From positions 144,389,741 through 144,453,740 of the forward strand of contig CM043945.1 of assembly GCA_014529385.2 (NCBI GenBank): a stretch of DNA of 64,000 nt, read 5' to 3'. This document shows, piece after piece, positions 11,524 to 22,415 of this stretch (position 1 is the stretch's first letter; every line of letters begins with the position of its first letter). The DNA comes from Adiantum capillus-veneris (lineage: Eukaryota; Streptophyta; Polypodiopsida; Polypodiales; Pteridaceae). The translations under genes were made by a program, and so were the position numbers. The notes below the pieces were generated by a model that was not told the DNA's origin, searched no databases, and worked only from the letters and a program-made list of their open reading frames with translations.

Positions 11524-12418
11524 TTATGCATAGCACTCCTGTCTCGGATGTGCACCACATGTTGTTTGCTATCTTCTCTCTCTATTGATGGCTCTATCTA
11601 TGCACACATGTATTCTCATTCTGGTACACTCTGTCTCTTTTTTTTCTCAAAGTCATCATCAGCTTCCACCTTGCAAGAGATACCTCATGGAGTACATCTT
11701 AGAAAAGATACTCAAGTGTTTAATGATGTGGAAGGCTAGAGGAGTAAGCGGAGTAGCTGCGTCCAAGTTGCGCATTTTGTAATGTGAATAATCGATGACC
11801 AAGGGATCAAACATTTTTAAACTCTACTTTCAAAGGTTGTGTTTCGGCAACAAGTGGCAAGCCAAGCATGATCAAGAAAACAACAGTCCATTTCACAGGC
11901 ATTTGACGATTGGAAAGGAGCACTTGGGCACTACTTTCAAATGCAGGTATGTGTAGTCCCCAGTGAGGCAAGGTGGAGCGAGGAGGCGACTGTAAGGAGA
12001 GCATCAACACTTGCATTTCCATAAAGCCTCACAAAAGAAACCTAGCTAGCAAAAAGAGCAGTAACAATTGATAGCAACAACTCCACATGCAGAGCACACT
12101 CTAAGGTGTAGGCAAACCACGTGCATGGATCAAGTGGAACCACCTTGGCTAGGAATGGGTGCACAAGGCGACATGTCTACAACTTCTTGGGGCCTTATTG
12201 TTGGGTGGCGATGTTTGCTTTTTCTTATTATGGACATGTCAAAGAATGTGGGCGTGCTTCTTTTAATCATAAATCATTGTTTTCCCATGCAAGGTAGGTA
12301 GGACACACACACTCCTTGTGATTAGAATCACTTCCCGCGCAAACATTGACTCATCATGCCCGAACCACGGTCGGTTGATTGGAGTTGAGTATGTCTCTAT
12401 GAAATCTATTTTGCAAGT
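10957..12418. other. No gene seen; CT microsatellite at 11482-11525
   Basis: Non-coding by eye. It contains an interrupted (CT)n tract and short ORFs (for example 11585-11782, 12068-12301) without recognisable domains. Confidence 0.5.
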
Positions 12419-12526
12419 AACAATGTTATCAATTTTAGAGAGGGCAAAATTGATAACAATGTTATTAATTTTAGAGAGGGAAAAATTGATAACAATGTTA
12501 TCAATTTTAGAGAGGGCAAAATTGAT
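12419..12526. repeat. Three 36-bp tandem repeats, each a hairpin
   Basis: Exactly three 36-bp units, differing by two substitutions in the middle copy. Within each unit GTTATCAATTTT pairs with AAAATTGATAAC around an AGAGAGGGC loop. The length is divisible by three, so both strands stay open across it (12-residue peptide repeat), but no gene is evident. Confidence 0.93.
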
Positions 12527-12989
12527 TCGTGGAAAACTCTTAGAGAAGGGTAACTCATTGTACTCTACTCCATCAGTTGCCTGAAGGAGTATGAAGTTGT
12601 TAGCAAGGTGTGAGTTCCCCAACATGAGGAATCGTCATGTGTTTTGATTGTACACCCAAAGAATCGAGGAACCACTTGTCTTGGGATTTCAAATCCCTAG
12701 ATAACTATGGTCTTGGACCACAGACACAAGCAAAGGCAAGCATGATGCAGTTAACTGTAAAGTTGACAAATGTACCAAGGTACCTAGAGATGGATCCCAT
12801 GTGGCAAAGCTGTCTCAATCACCCTTTGTTCTCTAGTCCATCTGTAGAAGCCCCGCTCAAATGCTTTAGTCAAAGAGAGACACGTGAGGGTTGAAGAGGG
12901 GCTTGATGGTGCTCCCTCAAGTGTGATTTGGACCTACCTTTTGGACTTCATTTTGTTGGTGTTTGGACTCGTGTGTTGGAGGCTGAGGG
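12527..12989. other. No gene seen
   Basis: Short ORFs only. The right part may be the unrecognisable 3' end of the minus-strand gypsy pol remnant that follows. Confidence 0.4.
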
Positions 12990-14530
12990 GCAAAGAGAGT
13001 CTTCTTACGAGGTACAAAACATGCTTGCTTGCTAAAACGGTCAACTATGGTCTAGATCATGTCATTTTGAGAGGAGGTCATAGGTAAACCTGTAATGAAG
13101 TCCATGGAAATATCTTTCCAAGGACCAGTGAGAATAGGTAAGAGCATTAAAAGACCATGAAATTTACCATGATGATGCTTAACACATTGGCAAATGAGAC
13201 ATTCAGAAACAAATTTAATAATATTATATTTCATGTCAAGACAAAAGAAACAATCATGACATGCAGCTATGGTTGATCGAATTCGACGATGACCCATGTA
13301 TGCAAGTGCATGCATCTCAGTAATAACAAGTTTAGAAAATAGTGCAGTGACTCAAATCTTCTTTTGAAAAAGCAAGAAATCATTGGTAGACAAATAACCA
13401 TTCAAAGACAAATAATTATGTTCACAAATAGCATGCTAAGCATGAGAGAAATCCTAATTATCAGCATAAGAGTCAATGATAGCATCAAAAGATTTAACTT
13501 GAACAACAAAAAAATTGTTAAGATTAACATCTTTGATGTTATCAAAAAATTGTTAAGATTAACATCTTTGTTGATGTTATCAACATCTTTGATGTTGAGG
13601 GAGGATCATCATCAAGACGTCTACTAAGTGTGTTAGCCACTACATTTGCTTCCCTAGGTTGGTATTGGATCATGGAATTAAAATTTTGAATGAAAGTAAT
13701 TCATTTAATATGACGATAAAAGATAGTAGACTGTGATAATAAGTGTTTGATGGTTTGTTGGTTAGTCCTACTCAATACTTTAGAACCCATAAGGTAATGT
13801 TTCCAAATATCTAAAGCATTTACTAGAGCCAAAAGCTCTTTGTCATAGGTGCAATAGTTTACTTCATATGATTTAAGTTTTCTACTCTTAAAAGCAATTG
13901 GGTGGTCATTTCGCATGAGCACAACACCCATACATGAACCACTAGCATCGGTCTAGTTAAAAAATAGATGCATGTGTGAGTAGAATTTTAATGTGTCAAA
14001 ATATTTTTGTTGACTTCTGCCCCAGCAAAAGGTGGTTTTTTAACGAAGTAAAATTGTGAGAGGGAGTGAAATGCGTAAAAAATTCTTGACAAACTTATGA
14101 TAGAAACCAGAAAGACCAAGGAAAGAGCGAACTTCATACACATGCTTGGGTTTTAGGTCATATAATGTGATCTAAGTATTCAATTCATATTGAAGATACA
14201 CACTTTTATCGGCGTTTGGCATACAAATCATTAGCATACAATAGTACAAAAATAGAATCAAGGTGCTCTTTGTGTTCTTGTTCTGAGTGACTAAAGATAA
14301 GAATGTCATCAAAGAAGACAATTACAAAGTGATAATCAAGAAAGATTTTGCTATAAGATGTGGGAATGTAGTTGGTGCATTAGTAAGACCAAATGGAAAA
14401 ACAATAAATTCAAAGTGACTAAATTGTGTACTAAAGGCAATTTTTTAAATGTCAATAGGGTCCATTCTTACTTGGTGATAGCTAGATTTCAAGTTAATCT
14501 TACTAAAGATAGAAGCACCTTTTAATTGTC
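12990..14530 (-). pseudogene. Ty3/gypsy pol remnant: RT, RNase H, integrase
   Basis: Read on the minus strand from 14530 down, it gives RT (INLKSSYHQVRM, PFGLTNAPTTF, then FFDDILIFS in another frame). RNase H follows at 13931-13700 (HPIAFKSRKL, YDKELLALV). Next come the integrase zinc region and core start at 13315-13000 (ECLICQCVKHHH, DISMDFITGLP, and in a further frame VDRFSKQACFVP). The order RT-RH-IN is that of gypsy. Stops and indels separate every block, and the interior is truncated. No LTR or primer site was found nearby. Confidence 0.85.
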
Positions 14531-14534
14531 TTAT

Positions 14535-14686
14535 AGATCATCAATATGTCAAGTCAAAACACATCGAGGTAAGATATCATGTGACACGGGATATTTTGGC
14601 TAGCAAACCTACAGTTACGCTTCACTCTTATATAGATTTGTACATACATAGTCCACTTTGGCCATGTTGGCCTTCAAGTGGAAGAT
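14535..14686 (+). pseudogene. Ty1/copia RNase H C-terminal fragment
   Basis: A plus-strand peptide with SKHIEVRYHVTRDILA matches the conserved KHI-[DE]-[IV]-[RK]-YH motif at the end of copia RNase H. It ends in GTGGAAGATTG, a polypurine-like tract directly before the LTR. Confidence 0.75.
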
Positions 14687-14971
14687 TGTAAGGGTTTCAG
14701 GCTCCATGTCTGGGTCCGGGCGCTGATCACTAACTATCTCCTAACCCTACTCTTTGGATATAGTGAATAAGAAGGAGTGGTGAGAGTCATTCTTATCGAG
14801 AGCTCCACTATATCATGTGTGCCTCCTACTCCAACGCACTGTATCCATGCACTCGTGCATGCATGCGCTCTTGTAGTGCCATCATCAGCTAGAGAAAACC
14901 ACCCTTATCGAGTAGTACCATTAAGTCAATGGTATCAACAAAAAGAGAACCGTCATCTTTAGAATCTTACA
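14687..14971 (+). repeat. Copia LTR (285 bp)
   Basis: Bounded by TGTAAG at the start and CTTACA at the end, a perfect 6-bp inverted terminus, and preceded by the RNase H fragment and polypurine tract. No second LTR is visible in the window, so this is the 3' end of a truncated element. Confidence 0.75.
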
Positions 14972-16108
14972 CACTCCTATTGCCAATGACACCGGGACCA
15001 TGGTTCAAAGCTTTTTGGCCATGCCTGCTAGCACTATGGATAACAACATAAGCCTAGGGCGTAAGTGAATGTTGGCAACTAAGTGCACTATTGATTGAGC
15101 GATCGAGAGTGTCACAATGCAAAAAAAGGCTCTTGTCCCTACCATTCAAGAAATGTCACTTATGCTCTCAACTCTTGAGAAACCGCAAGATAATAAAACA
15201 TCACAGACCTAAGTGGTCAAATCATCCATGGGGTTTCTCACCCCTCTAACATTTCCATCCCCATAGTTGAGACAAGTTGACTACCCCAAGAACTTAGTCT
15301 GATTTACCAAAGAGTACATATCAATGGGTTCCAAAGGTTTTGTTAACCATCCCTTCTACTCTTCAAACTCATTCAAAAAAGAAATCTCGTGGGAAATTGG
15401 CCACCTGCTCTGAGAAATGCAAGATTACATCATGTTGGATTCCTAAACGCCTATTACAAGCCGCCCAAGGCTAGTATAATGGGAATGATAGAATTTGGAT
15501 ACCTAAACCTAAGCCAAGCTCATCTGTATCATCTGAAAAACTATATAGGTTAAATGTTGCAACCCCAATCTTAGTTGAGAATCGTGGGAAGAAAAAGATC
15601 CTAAAGTACTCCATACTTGTTCCAAAGCTAGTTTGGATCCCGATGCGAGATCAATCTATTCCACCTTGCTCAGGAAGGGGAGAGTCACATGGAGATTTTA
15701 ACTCCTCATATAATCCATCAACGTAGGAGTTGCTATATAACCTCCTTCTACCACTATTAATCTCCACAAAAACACAGAAAAACCATGTTATCAATTGTAA
15801 AATTACTATCAGATGAGATATTTCTTGTACATAGAAATATCTATTGGGTGGTGGAAAACTATTGGCCAAAGTCATCACCTATTACAAGCGGGATAATTGT
15901 TTTCCAAGGGTGATGACATCTTTTCAAAGGGTATGATCTACCCAAGAAAGGAGAAAGTACTTACTCACATTCATTACTTGATTACTTTCCTCTTAACCTT
16001 CCTTCCCCAACCTTGTAACTATCGGATTTTGGGGACTATATATATAGCCTTATACTCAAACTAGCCAAAGAAAAAAGTAAATAAGCAAGAGTAATCCAGC
16101 AACAAGAG
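14972..16108. other. No gene recognised
   Basis: Mostly closed frames. A short stretch near 15400-15650 is weakly Cys/Pro-rich but matches no family I can name. A TATATATAG run near 16039 could be an old LTR promoter. Confidence 0.35.
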
Positions 16109-17290
16109 TGAAACATACAAACCCAACCCATAATCCAAAATTGCATTGATCACATCAGGCATAATGAAACGAAACATTTGTGTCATTAGAAAACCTAACC
16201 AACATATATTTGTGTTGGCTAGTTTACCAAAGTCATCCACCGATATACTCAAAAAAAGTATGCTCTCTACTTTTTTCAAGTGTGTCACAAGTGCTACCCT
16301 ATACTTTCCTCTAGATAACTAGTGTGCGATGAAAATTTCAAAGAATTAGAATGGGTGATACGTTTGTTGACCACAAGTGATTCCTACCCAGTCAAGAACG
16401 TTTCCTTGATTGCACAAGCTTATCCTTTTGTGCAAAATAAATATCCATGCCTAGTGATGCACCTATGTAGATGGGATTACAAGGAAGATTTAAGTGATTC
16501 GACGTATGAAACTCATGGTCTCATCGAAGACGACTTTATCTTGATAATACTGATGGAGGCTTAGCCTTAGGTTTGTCGGACCCTCTATCATTTGGTGTAT
16601 GTTTAGTCATGGACCGAGGTTGTTAGTCCCCTATGTGCATAGTAAAGTGATTGGATAATTGCCGATGAAAGGTGCACCATAAACTCGACCAGATGGGGTT
16701 TACAGGTTTGGTTAGCCAAGTGTGGATGCTCGTGTGTTCTATAAAAAAGCCAATGTAACCTAGAATTCTATCATTTTCACTAAGTGCAACAATATTGAAA
16801 CATACAAAACCCGACCCATAACCCAAAACTCCATAGATCACATCACACACAATGAAACAAAACCTTCATGTCATTAGAGAACCTAACCAACATCAGTTTG
16901 CGTTCACAAATATGGTTATTTCACCAAAGCCATCCACTTTTATACTTATTGAAAGGTATCCTCTCTACTTTTCTCAAGTGTGTCACATGTGCTACCATGT
17001 ACTTTCCTCTGAATGGGGACTTATACATAAACTAAGGCGAGACAAATTTTGAAGAATTAGAATGGTTGATACCTTTATTGACCACAAGTGATTCCTACCC
17101 AATCATAAATGTTTCCCAAATTGAATAGGCTCATCCTTTTGTGAAAGATGAGTATCCATGTCTAGTGAAATTCCTAGTGCACCTATGTGGATGGGATGAC
17201 GAGGAAGATTTAATCGATTGGATGGATGAAACTCATGGTTTCACCGAGGACGACTTTATTTATCTTGACGATATGAATGAAGCACTTTTA
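16109..17290 (+). repeat. Diverged tandem duplication with a conserved peptide
   Basis: Two copies, about 16109-16560 and 16797-17290 (period near 690 bp). Both give the peptide ELEW(V/L)I.LLTTSDSYP, then YPCLV, W(D)..EDL, and ETHG(L/F)(I/T)EDDFI. Differences between copies are largely at third positions or conservative, which hints that the peptide was under selection before or after duplication. The second copy has one internal stop (17127 region) and continues into LDDMNEALL. No family is recognised. It may be part of a retroelement accessory protein or a decayed host gene. Confidence 0.6.
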
Positions 17291-18097
17291 ACGGAGTCTA
17301 TTCAAAAAAATTTTAAGCATGGTATCAAACATAACACTGTAATGTGCCTCGCCTCGCAATGCTTTGTATCCACTTATTAATCTAAAAGTACAATTTTGTC
17401 TAAGCCAAAAGGGTCTGTTTTTGCAAATTTTTTGAAGTTCATGTTTTCGCTAAATTTTAGAGAGATATAGCGGAACCATCGGAGCATAAATCAGATATCA
17501 TTTGAGAAGTTTATGGCAAAACAAAGGACAAATTAAAGAGGCTTCAAAAATATGGTGCGATTTTGTGTGACATCATACGGTGATTATTTGGCTTCTGTGA
17601 TATGTTCCAAAGACTTAATCAAATTAAAAGACGTACCCTAGGATTTTAAAGCTCGTCAATTGGACTCCGAAATCAATTATTACGGTGGTTTGAATATCCG
17701 GGATCAATAGTTTAAGGTAAAACAATTAAAATGTTAAGGCCAAAGGGTAAATTAGTGCCTTAAGACTATGGTTACCTATAGGGAGTTGACTAAGATAAAG
17801 CTAGAGAGGCTTTAGGCTCAATTTAAAAAAAGAGAGAGGAAATTTAGGAAAGCAAAAGGGAGAGGCCAAGAATGGAGTTACTTCATTTCCAAGAAAAAGA
17901 ATTCGGATTCGCGCATTGAGATCCGCACCGCACACGCAAATTTTTTTTAAAATAAATAAATATTTGGCTGAAAAGACGTGAACTCGTAACTTTGGTTTTT
18001 TGGCTATTCTTAGACCTCTGTCTCCTATAAATTGAGACCACCCCTCTCTCTCAGACACACAATTGTCCCTCAGTGATCACACCAAAATACTGTGAGA

Positions 18098-18131
<34 letters not shown>

Positions 18132-18145
18132 CGAAACACTGCGGA

Positions 18146-18179
<34 letters not shown>

Positions 18180-18267
18180 TTCACTTGATCAAGGAGCTAA
18201 TCACGATAGGGGATCTAACTACCCTCTTGATTAACACCTAAAACGCTCTTTACATGGCCCTCAGATC
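17291..18267. other. No gene seen; two (CA)n microsatellites
   Basis: Non-coding. (CA)n tracts at 18101-18129 and 18149-18176 lie just upstream of the 5' LTR of the Tat-like element. Confidence 0.55.
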
Positions 18268-20439
18268 TATAAGTATATTATGGCCCATGCGTATGTAAAT
18301 ATTTCTTTGTATATAGGGCCTAAATAAAATATTTTTTCATAATTATTTTGGTATTTATTTAAATATTTCTACCTAGGTGTGTGTTATTTATGCTCTGTAC
18401 ATTGCCTCACCATTACCACAATTTTTCTTACCATTTTTCATACTCTTTATTCTATATAGAAATATTTTCATGTAAGCTTCTTTTATATTTGGTGTAACTC
18501 CACCCCAACAAAAATCCAAAAAAACTAGTTTTATTTATGTGTATATTTTTTCACTATTGTGATTTTTCCCTTCCTACATCTATTTTGCTTTTTCTAAAAA
18601 ATCAGAACACCAAAAATATTTATCTTTTTATGGTAGCCTCATAATGAGAGAGATTTCTTTTGACCCCTTTATATTTTTTCCACTTATATTATTCATATTT
18701 GACATGTACATATTTTTTAGACCCCTCAATATTTGATTTTCTTAGTTGTAATATTCACTTATATCATAATCTCAACAATATCTTCAATTATAGACCTACC
18801 AAATAAGGTCAAGGGTAGGTGGCATGCATACATGCACTATGGAGGGCTCACTCTTGGAGGTATTCAAAAGAATCATCCAAAGAAGGACCCCACAAGGACC
18901 TTGTGCAGTGGAAAAAAACGATCGGTTTTGCTGAATTTTTAAAGTTCACTTGCTCTCCGAATTTGAAAAGGTGATACAAACAAAAGTTGTAGCTCGTGGG
19001 CTGAACTTTTGTCTCAAATTTTTTCATATTTTTTTGAGCTACGAGCTGCGAGCTATGATTTTATTAGTGGACCCCAGTTTTCCCATGCTATGCAGCCACA
19101 CTCTCTCTTCCACTTTATCATTTTCCTCTTTCACACACACTTCTCCACTCATCATCGCCACCTCTCTCACCACTCCTCTTTGCACCCTACTCACCTTCTC
19201 CTCAACCTTGAAGAATAAGAGAAACCATGGTGAACTCATACCTCCCACACACAATTCCATTCCAAAATTGACCACCTAGTCTCATTTTTCCTCCTCCAAT
19301 TTACCCATATCTATCAAAAAAACCACAAAATTCAGCCTCTTCTCTTAAAAGACAGCATCATGGTGGTTGATTACTTAGCTTCAATTACCTTGTCTCTCAA
19401 GGAAGGTCAAGAGTGGAGAAAAAATGTACCGTCAAAGCTAGTGGACCGTCAACAAGCATCAAAATTGGCCCTACTCAAGACACTTGGAGCATCAACCTTG
19501 TAAGAAATCCACCTTTTCTTACCTCTTAAGAGTTTTTCTTCCTTATTTGTATCCTACATGGATACTCCCATTGTAAATATCCAATTCCATTTGTAAATTA
19601 ATACTAACTCTACTAACACTAACCCACTATGAAAAGTCCTATCACCTCCATTTCTCTCCTCTCTCTTTCCCCACCAACTTCTTGATAATTCCAAGCAAAA
19701 AAAATTAGATAAATTGCTGAAAATCTAACCCAACCATGGTTAGAGGAGTAACCCTAGCCTTCAAAATTGCTATAAAAGGAGGGTGTAGCTAGCACAAAAG
19801 GGGGGAGCCATAAGCAAGAGCACTATGCTATAGCTTGAGAAGCCAAGCTCAACCTCTCTAGAAGGAGCTCTTGAGTGGAAGCTCATTGTCTTATGCATGT
19901 GCATGTGTTGTAATAGGGGATTAGCAAGGGAACTCTATGCCATTGTAAGAGAGAGAGTGATCATTCAATTGAGAGTAGGAAATCTATCATTTCTCCTACT
20001 AGTGTAAGCCCAACATTTGCTGAATCAAGGAGGGTGGATTTGGACTAAGCTTGGATACTTTGTCTCCCTTCCAACGTGAAGTAATGGACAACAATGATGC
20101 GTAAGTGTCTTGGTGTTTTTTGTTAAGTTCTTGATAGCTTGTCTCTGGTGTTGTCATCAATCTAGCCATAAATCCCACATACTGTAAGAGGGCGACAGGG
20201 TGGAGAGGACTCCCCTGGCTTTAAGACAGTGATTGGGGTGGCTTTTCTTGTGATGTGTTGTGGTGAAATTTACGCAAGCTATGTTGAAAAAATACTAATC
20301 TCACTCTGATTTGTCATGACAGATTTGTAAGAAGGTATTAATGCAACAAGCACCCCCTCCCCCTTTCTCTCTCTTCCTTAAATATATAGTTGTGTTTGCT
20401 TGATCATTGCCGATACGTTTCAAAGCAGCCCGAGCACTA

Positions 20440-20490
<51 letters not shown>

Positions 20491-20752
20491 GTGTTTTAGT
20501 GTGTGAGAGTGTTCCATTGGTGTTAGGGTTAGTGTAAATTCCTTGCTTGTTTGTGGGTTGCTCTAACGATTCTCCTCTTTTGCGTCCTAGTTCGCTCTTA
20601 AACTAGGTGGTGCCCCTTGTGTAGTTGGGATTTGGCTGTGGGTTTGTTGTTTTGGTTTGTGTTGTGTTGTGCCCCAGCCCCATTGAGCAGCACGGGAGCC
20701 TTGAAGGGTGTCTAGAGGTTGCTCTTCTTGTTGCCCGCCCCGGACCGCCTCA
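18268..20752 (+). repeat. 5' LTR, probably truncated at its left end
   Basis: About 2.48 kb, nearly identical to 27932-30423, ending in CCGCCTCA. It contains a (CT)n tract at 20441-20488. Identity with the 3' copy begins at TATAAGTAT, not at a TG, and the 3' LTR probably begins some 200 bp further out. The first 200 bp therefore seem to be missing here. Confidence 0.9.
19771..19778 (+). promoter_or_regulatory. TATA box in Tat LTR
   Basis: TATAAAAG in GC-poor flanks, followed by a GGAGGGTG context. The same box lies at 29433-29440 in the 3' LTR. Transcription would start about 30 bp downstream and define the R region. Confidence 0.7.
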
Positions 20753-20755
20753 AAT

Positions 20756-20772
20756 TGGTGCCCCCACGGAGG
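20756..20772 (+). other. Primer binding site
   Basis: TGGTGCCCCCACGGAGG begins three bases after the LTR end. TGG complements the CCA end of a tRNA. I do not assign the tRNA species from memory. Confidence 0.65.
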
Positions 20773-20828
20773 ACAGGCTTGTGTATGTTTTGTGAAGGCT
20801 TAACCTTTAGCATAATCAAGTAGCTTGC

Positions 20829-21041
20829 ATGAATCACGAGAATTTGTATGATCCCTTCATTCCCATTGCAAGGCAAAAGGTACACATAATTGTTAGTACT
20901 AAGTTGCAATTTCAACGTGTCATTCGTAGAATTTTAGGTCCTCTTAGGTTGGCCGAGATAAACGCTTCAGTAAATCCTTTTATTTTGCCTCTTATTAGGT
21001 ACGACCTTAGCTTGGACGTCTATATTTTTGTTTTGTTTTAA
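20829..21041 (+). CDS. Extra ORF 1a, unknown protein (70 aa)
   Basis: The first of four small ORFs between the 5' LTR and gag. It is not recognised as any family. It is clearly paralogous to the next ORF: the C-terminal halves align as NP.ILPLI.Y....DV..F.LF, with conserved KL.FQR, GP.R..EI and AS.NP segments, roughly 45 percent identity by eye over 54 residues. The product is hydrophobic and beta-strand-like, with no signal peptide or Cys cluster. The start used is the first ATG. Translation may instead depend on splicing of the genomic RNA. Tat-lineage elements often carry an extra ORF of unknown role before gag, and this position is the same. Confidence 0.55.
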   Translation: MNHENLYDPFIPIARQKVHIIVSTKLQFQRVIRRILGPLRLAEINASVNPFILPLIRYDLSLDVYIFVLF

Positions 21042-21062
21042 GCATTAGGTCATGCATAGACC

Positions 21063-21281
21063 ATGGATAATGGCCCAGGAATAGAGGTTTTCCCCTTCCA
21101 TTTCACTCCACACATTAGAATAAACATTGCAATTAGTAGGAAAATCCATTTTCAACAACGTATGGTGTTCATGTTTGGTGCCCAAAGAGTAGGAGAAATT
21201 CTTGCATCACCAAACCCTGTCATTCTACCTCTCATCAACTACCACACTTCTTTTGATGTACATGTGTTCATTTTATTTTAA
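21063..21281 (+). CDS. Extra ORF 1b, paralogue of 1a (72 aa)
   Basis: Lies 21 bp after ORF 1a in the same reading phase and is homologous to it along most of its length (shared NP.ILPLI.Y and DV..F.LF). The conservation of both C-termini, including the terminal Phe, shows that both copies were kept as proteins after a tandem duplication. Function is unknown. The two could form a heterodimer or act as alternative N-terminal exons; the sequence does not decide. Confidence 0.55.
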   Translation: MDNGPGIEVFPFHFTPHIRINIAISRKIHFQQRMVFMFGAQRVGEILASPNPVILPLINYHTSFDVHVFILF

Positions 21282-21315
21282 AATGAAGTGCAGCCTGGCA
21301 AAATAGTGTGTATGT

Positions 21316-21861
21316 TTGTTTTTTCTTTGTCCAAGTTGTTACAAGAAACAAAAAACGATCATTTGTTCTAACTGGGAATGTGTGTGCAGTGAAAGTTCAA
21401 TCCTTAGAGATCTAGCTCTATTACCAATTGAGTTGCAGGAGCAAGTAGTAAGGCGTCTCCCTCATAACAAGAGGGTGGTGAAGTTAAGACGGAAGGTCCT
21501 ACGCGTGGATTCCATTTTCCTCTTGTTGTTGGGCACTAAGGAAGACCGCGCATTCATCCAACTAGTGTGTGCCCTAAGATTGGTAAATAGAGTGAAATTT
21601 GGCGTTTGGCGAGTGCATTTCACCATTGAGGAAGACTCTTCAGGAAACTTGCGGCCAGAGTTCATGCTTTATAGACTCACATTTGGTGAATTTTTCCCTC
21701 ATTTGCGTCTTATTAATAGTCTTTCTTTCGCTTTCAACAAAGGAGATAGGGAGCTATTCAGAGCTTGTCTTAATAAAAAAAGCATAGAGAAGATTGCAAA
21801 TTTGTATAAATTCTCATCCTTCTCTACTTTCTATGACACTTTGTTCATAGAGACATTGTAA
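21316..21861 (+). CDS. Extra ORF 2a, unknown protein (181 aa)
   Basis: Starts with a Cys-containing segment (CPSCYKK, CSNWECVC), then a domain shared with ORF 2b: VRRLPH, FIQL.CAL..V..V.F..W, and YRL.F.EF.P.L.LINSL.F.F. The block LPIELQEQVVRRLPH superficially resembles an F-box first helix, but the rest does not support an F-box assignment. A TGTGTGCAG acceptor-like site at about 21381-21389 could begin an exon inside the ORF, so the true N-terminus is uncertain. Function is unknown. Confidence 0.6.
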   Translation: MFFLCPSCYKKQKTIICSNWECVCSESSILRDLALLPIELQEQVVRRLPHNKRVVKLRRKVLRVDSIFLLLLGTKEDRAFIQLVCALRLVNRVKFGVWRVHFTIEEDSSGNLRPEFMLYRLTFGEFFPHLRLINSLSFAFNKGDRELFRACLNKKSIEKIANLYKFSSFSTFYDTLFIETL

Positions 21862-21907
21862 ATCTCTTTATGCTTTTGAATGATTTAACCATAATCCTAA
21901 GGAGTTT

Positions 21908-22366
21908 TTGTCCAGGAATTTTGTAGCACAAGTGGAGTCTTTAAATCTTGCAAACTTGATTGGACTTGATGAGGATGTTCTTTATGAAATTGTGAGAAGG
22001 TTGCCTCACTCCGACTGTGTGGAACTCGAAGGAAAGGAGCTCCTAGTCAATTGCTACTTTCTCACGGCCTTCGACGAGCATGAAGATCTAGTTTTTATAC
22101 AAACCGCTTGTGCGTTGGGAATTGTAGAACAAGTGCAATTTATCACTTGGGATGTGGTTGCTCTTTTGGATCCAGAAAATGAAGTTCTAGAGATTTCTGT
22201 TTATCGCCTTAGCTTTGAAGAATTTCAACCCTTCTTAGAGCTCATCAATAGTCTACCTTTCTGTTTTGATCAAACAAATCGAGACCTCATTGAAGCTTGG
22301 ATAGCTGAAGAAGAAAACGTAGAGTGGTATTTTCTTACTTCTTCATTTGCAGGCGAGTGGTTCTAA
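21908..22366 (+). CDS. Extra ORF 2b, paralogue of 2a (152 aa)
   Basis: Homologous to ORF 2a across about 120 residues (VRRLPH, FIQ..CAL, YRLSFEEFQPFLELINSL), roughly one third identical by eye. It is more acidic than 2a (isoelectric contrast: basic 2a, acidic 2b). It is preceded by GAGTTTTTGTCCAG, a plausible 3' splice site at 21905-21914. No ATG is needed if it is spliced, and the nominal start is non-ATG (TTG or similar), which favours splicing. It ends 50 bp before gag. Confidence 0.6.
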   Translation: MSRNFVAQVESLNLANLIGLDEDVLYEIVRRLPHSDCVELEGKELLVNCYFLTAFDEHEDLVFIQTACALGIVEQVQFITWDVVALLDPENEVLEISVYRLSFEEFQPFLELINSLPFCFDQTNRDLIEAWIAEEENVEWYFLTSSFAGEWF

Positions 22367-22415
22367 ATCTCTATTGTATCCCTTATTGTAACTCGTGTTG
22401 TAATCTTTCATAATA

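Noticed and set aside
12419-12526. CRISPR-like array
   Set aside because: The units are contiguous tandem repeats without spacers, in a plant nuclear context.
18733-18942. 69-codon ORF present in both Tat LTRs (also 28395-28604)
   Set aside because: Identical because the LTRs are twins. No domain, upstream of the LTR TATA box, and no sign of selection can be read from two recent copies.
21419-21475. F-box in extra ORF 2a
   Set aside because: Only the first helix (LPIELQEQVVRRLPH) resembles an F-box; the remaining core positions do not fit.
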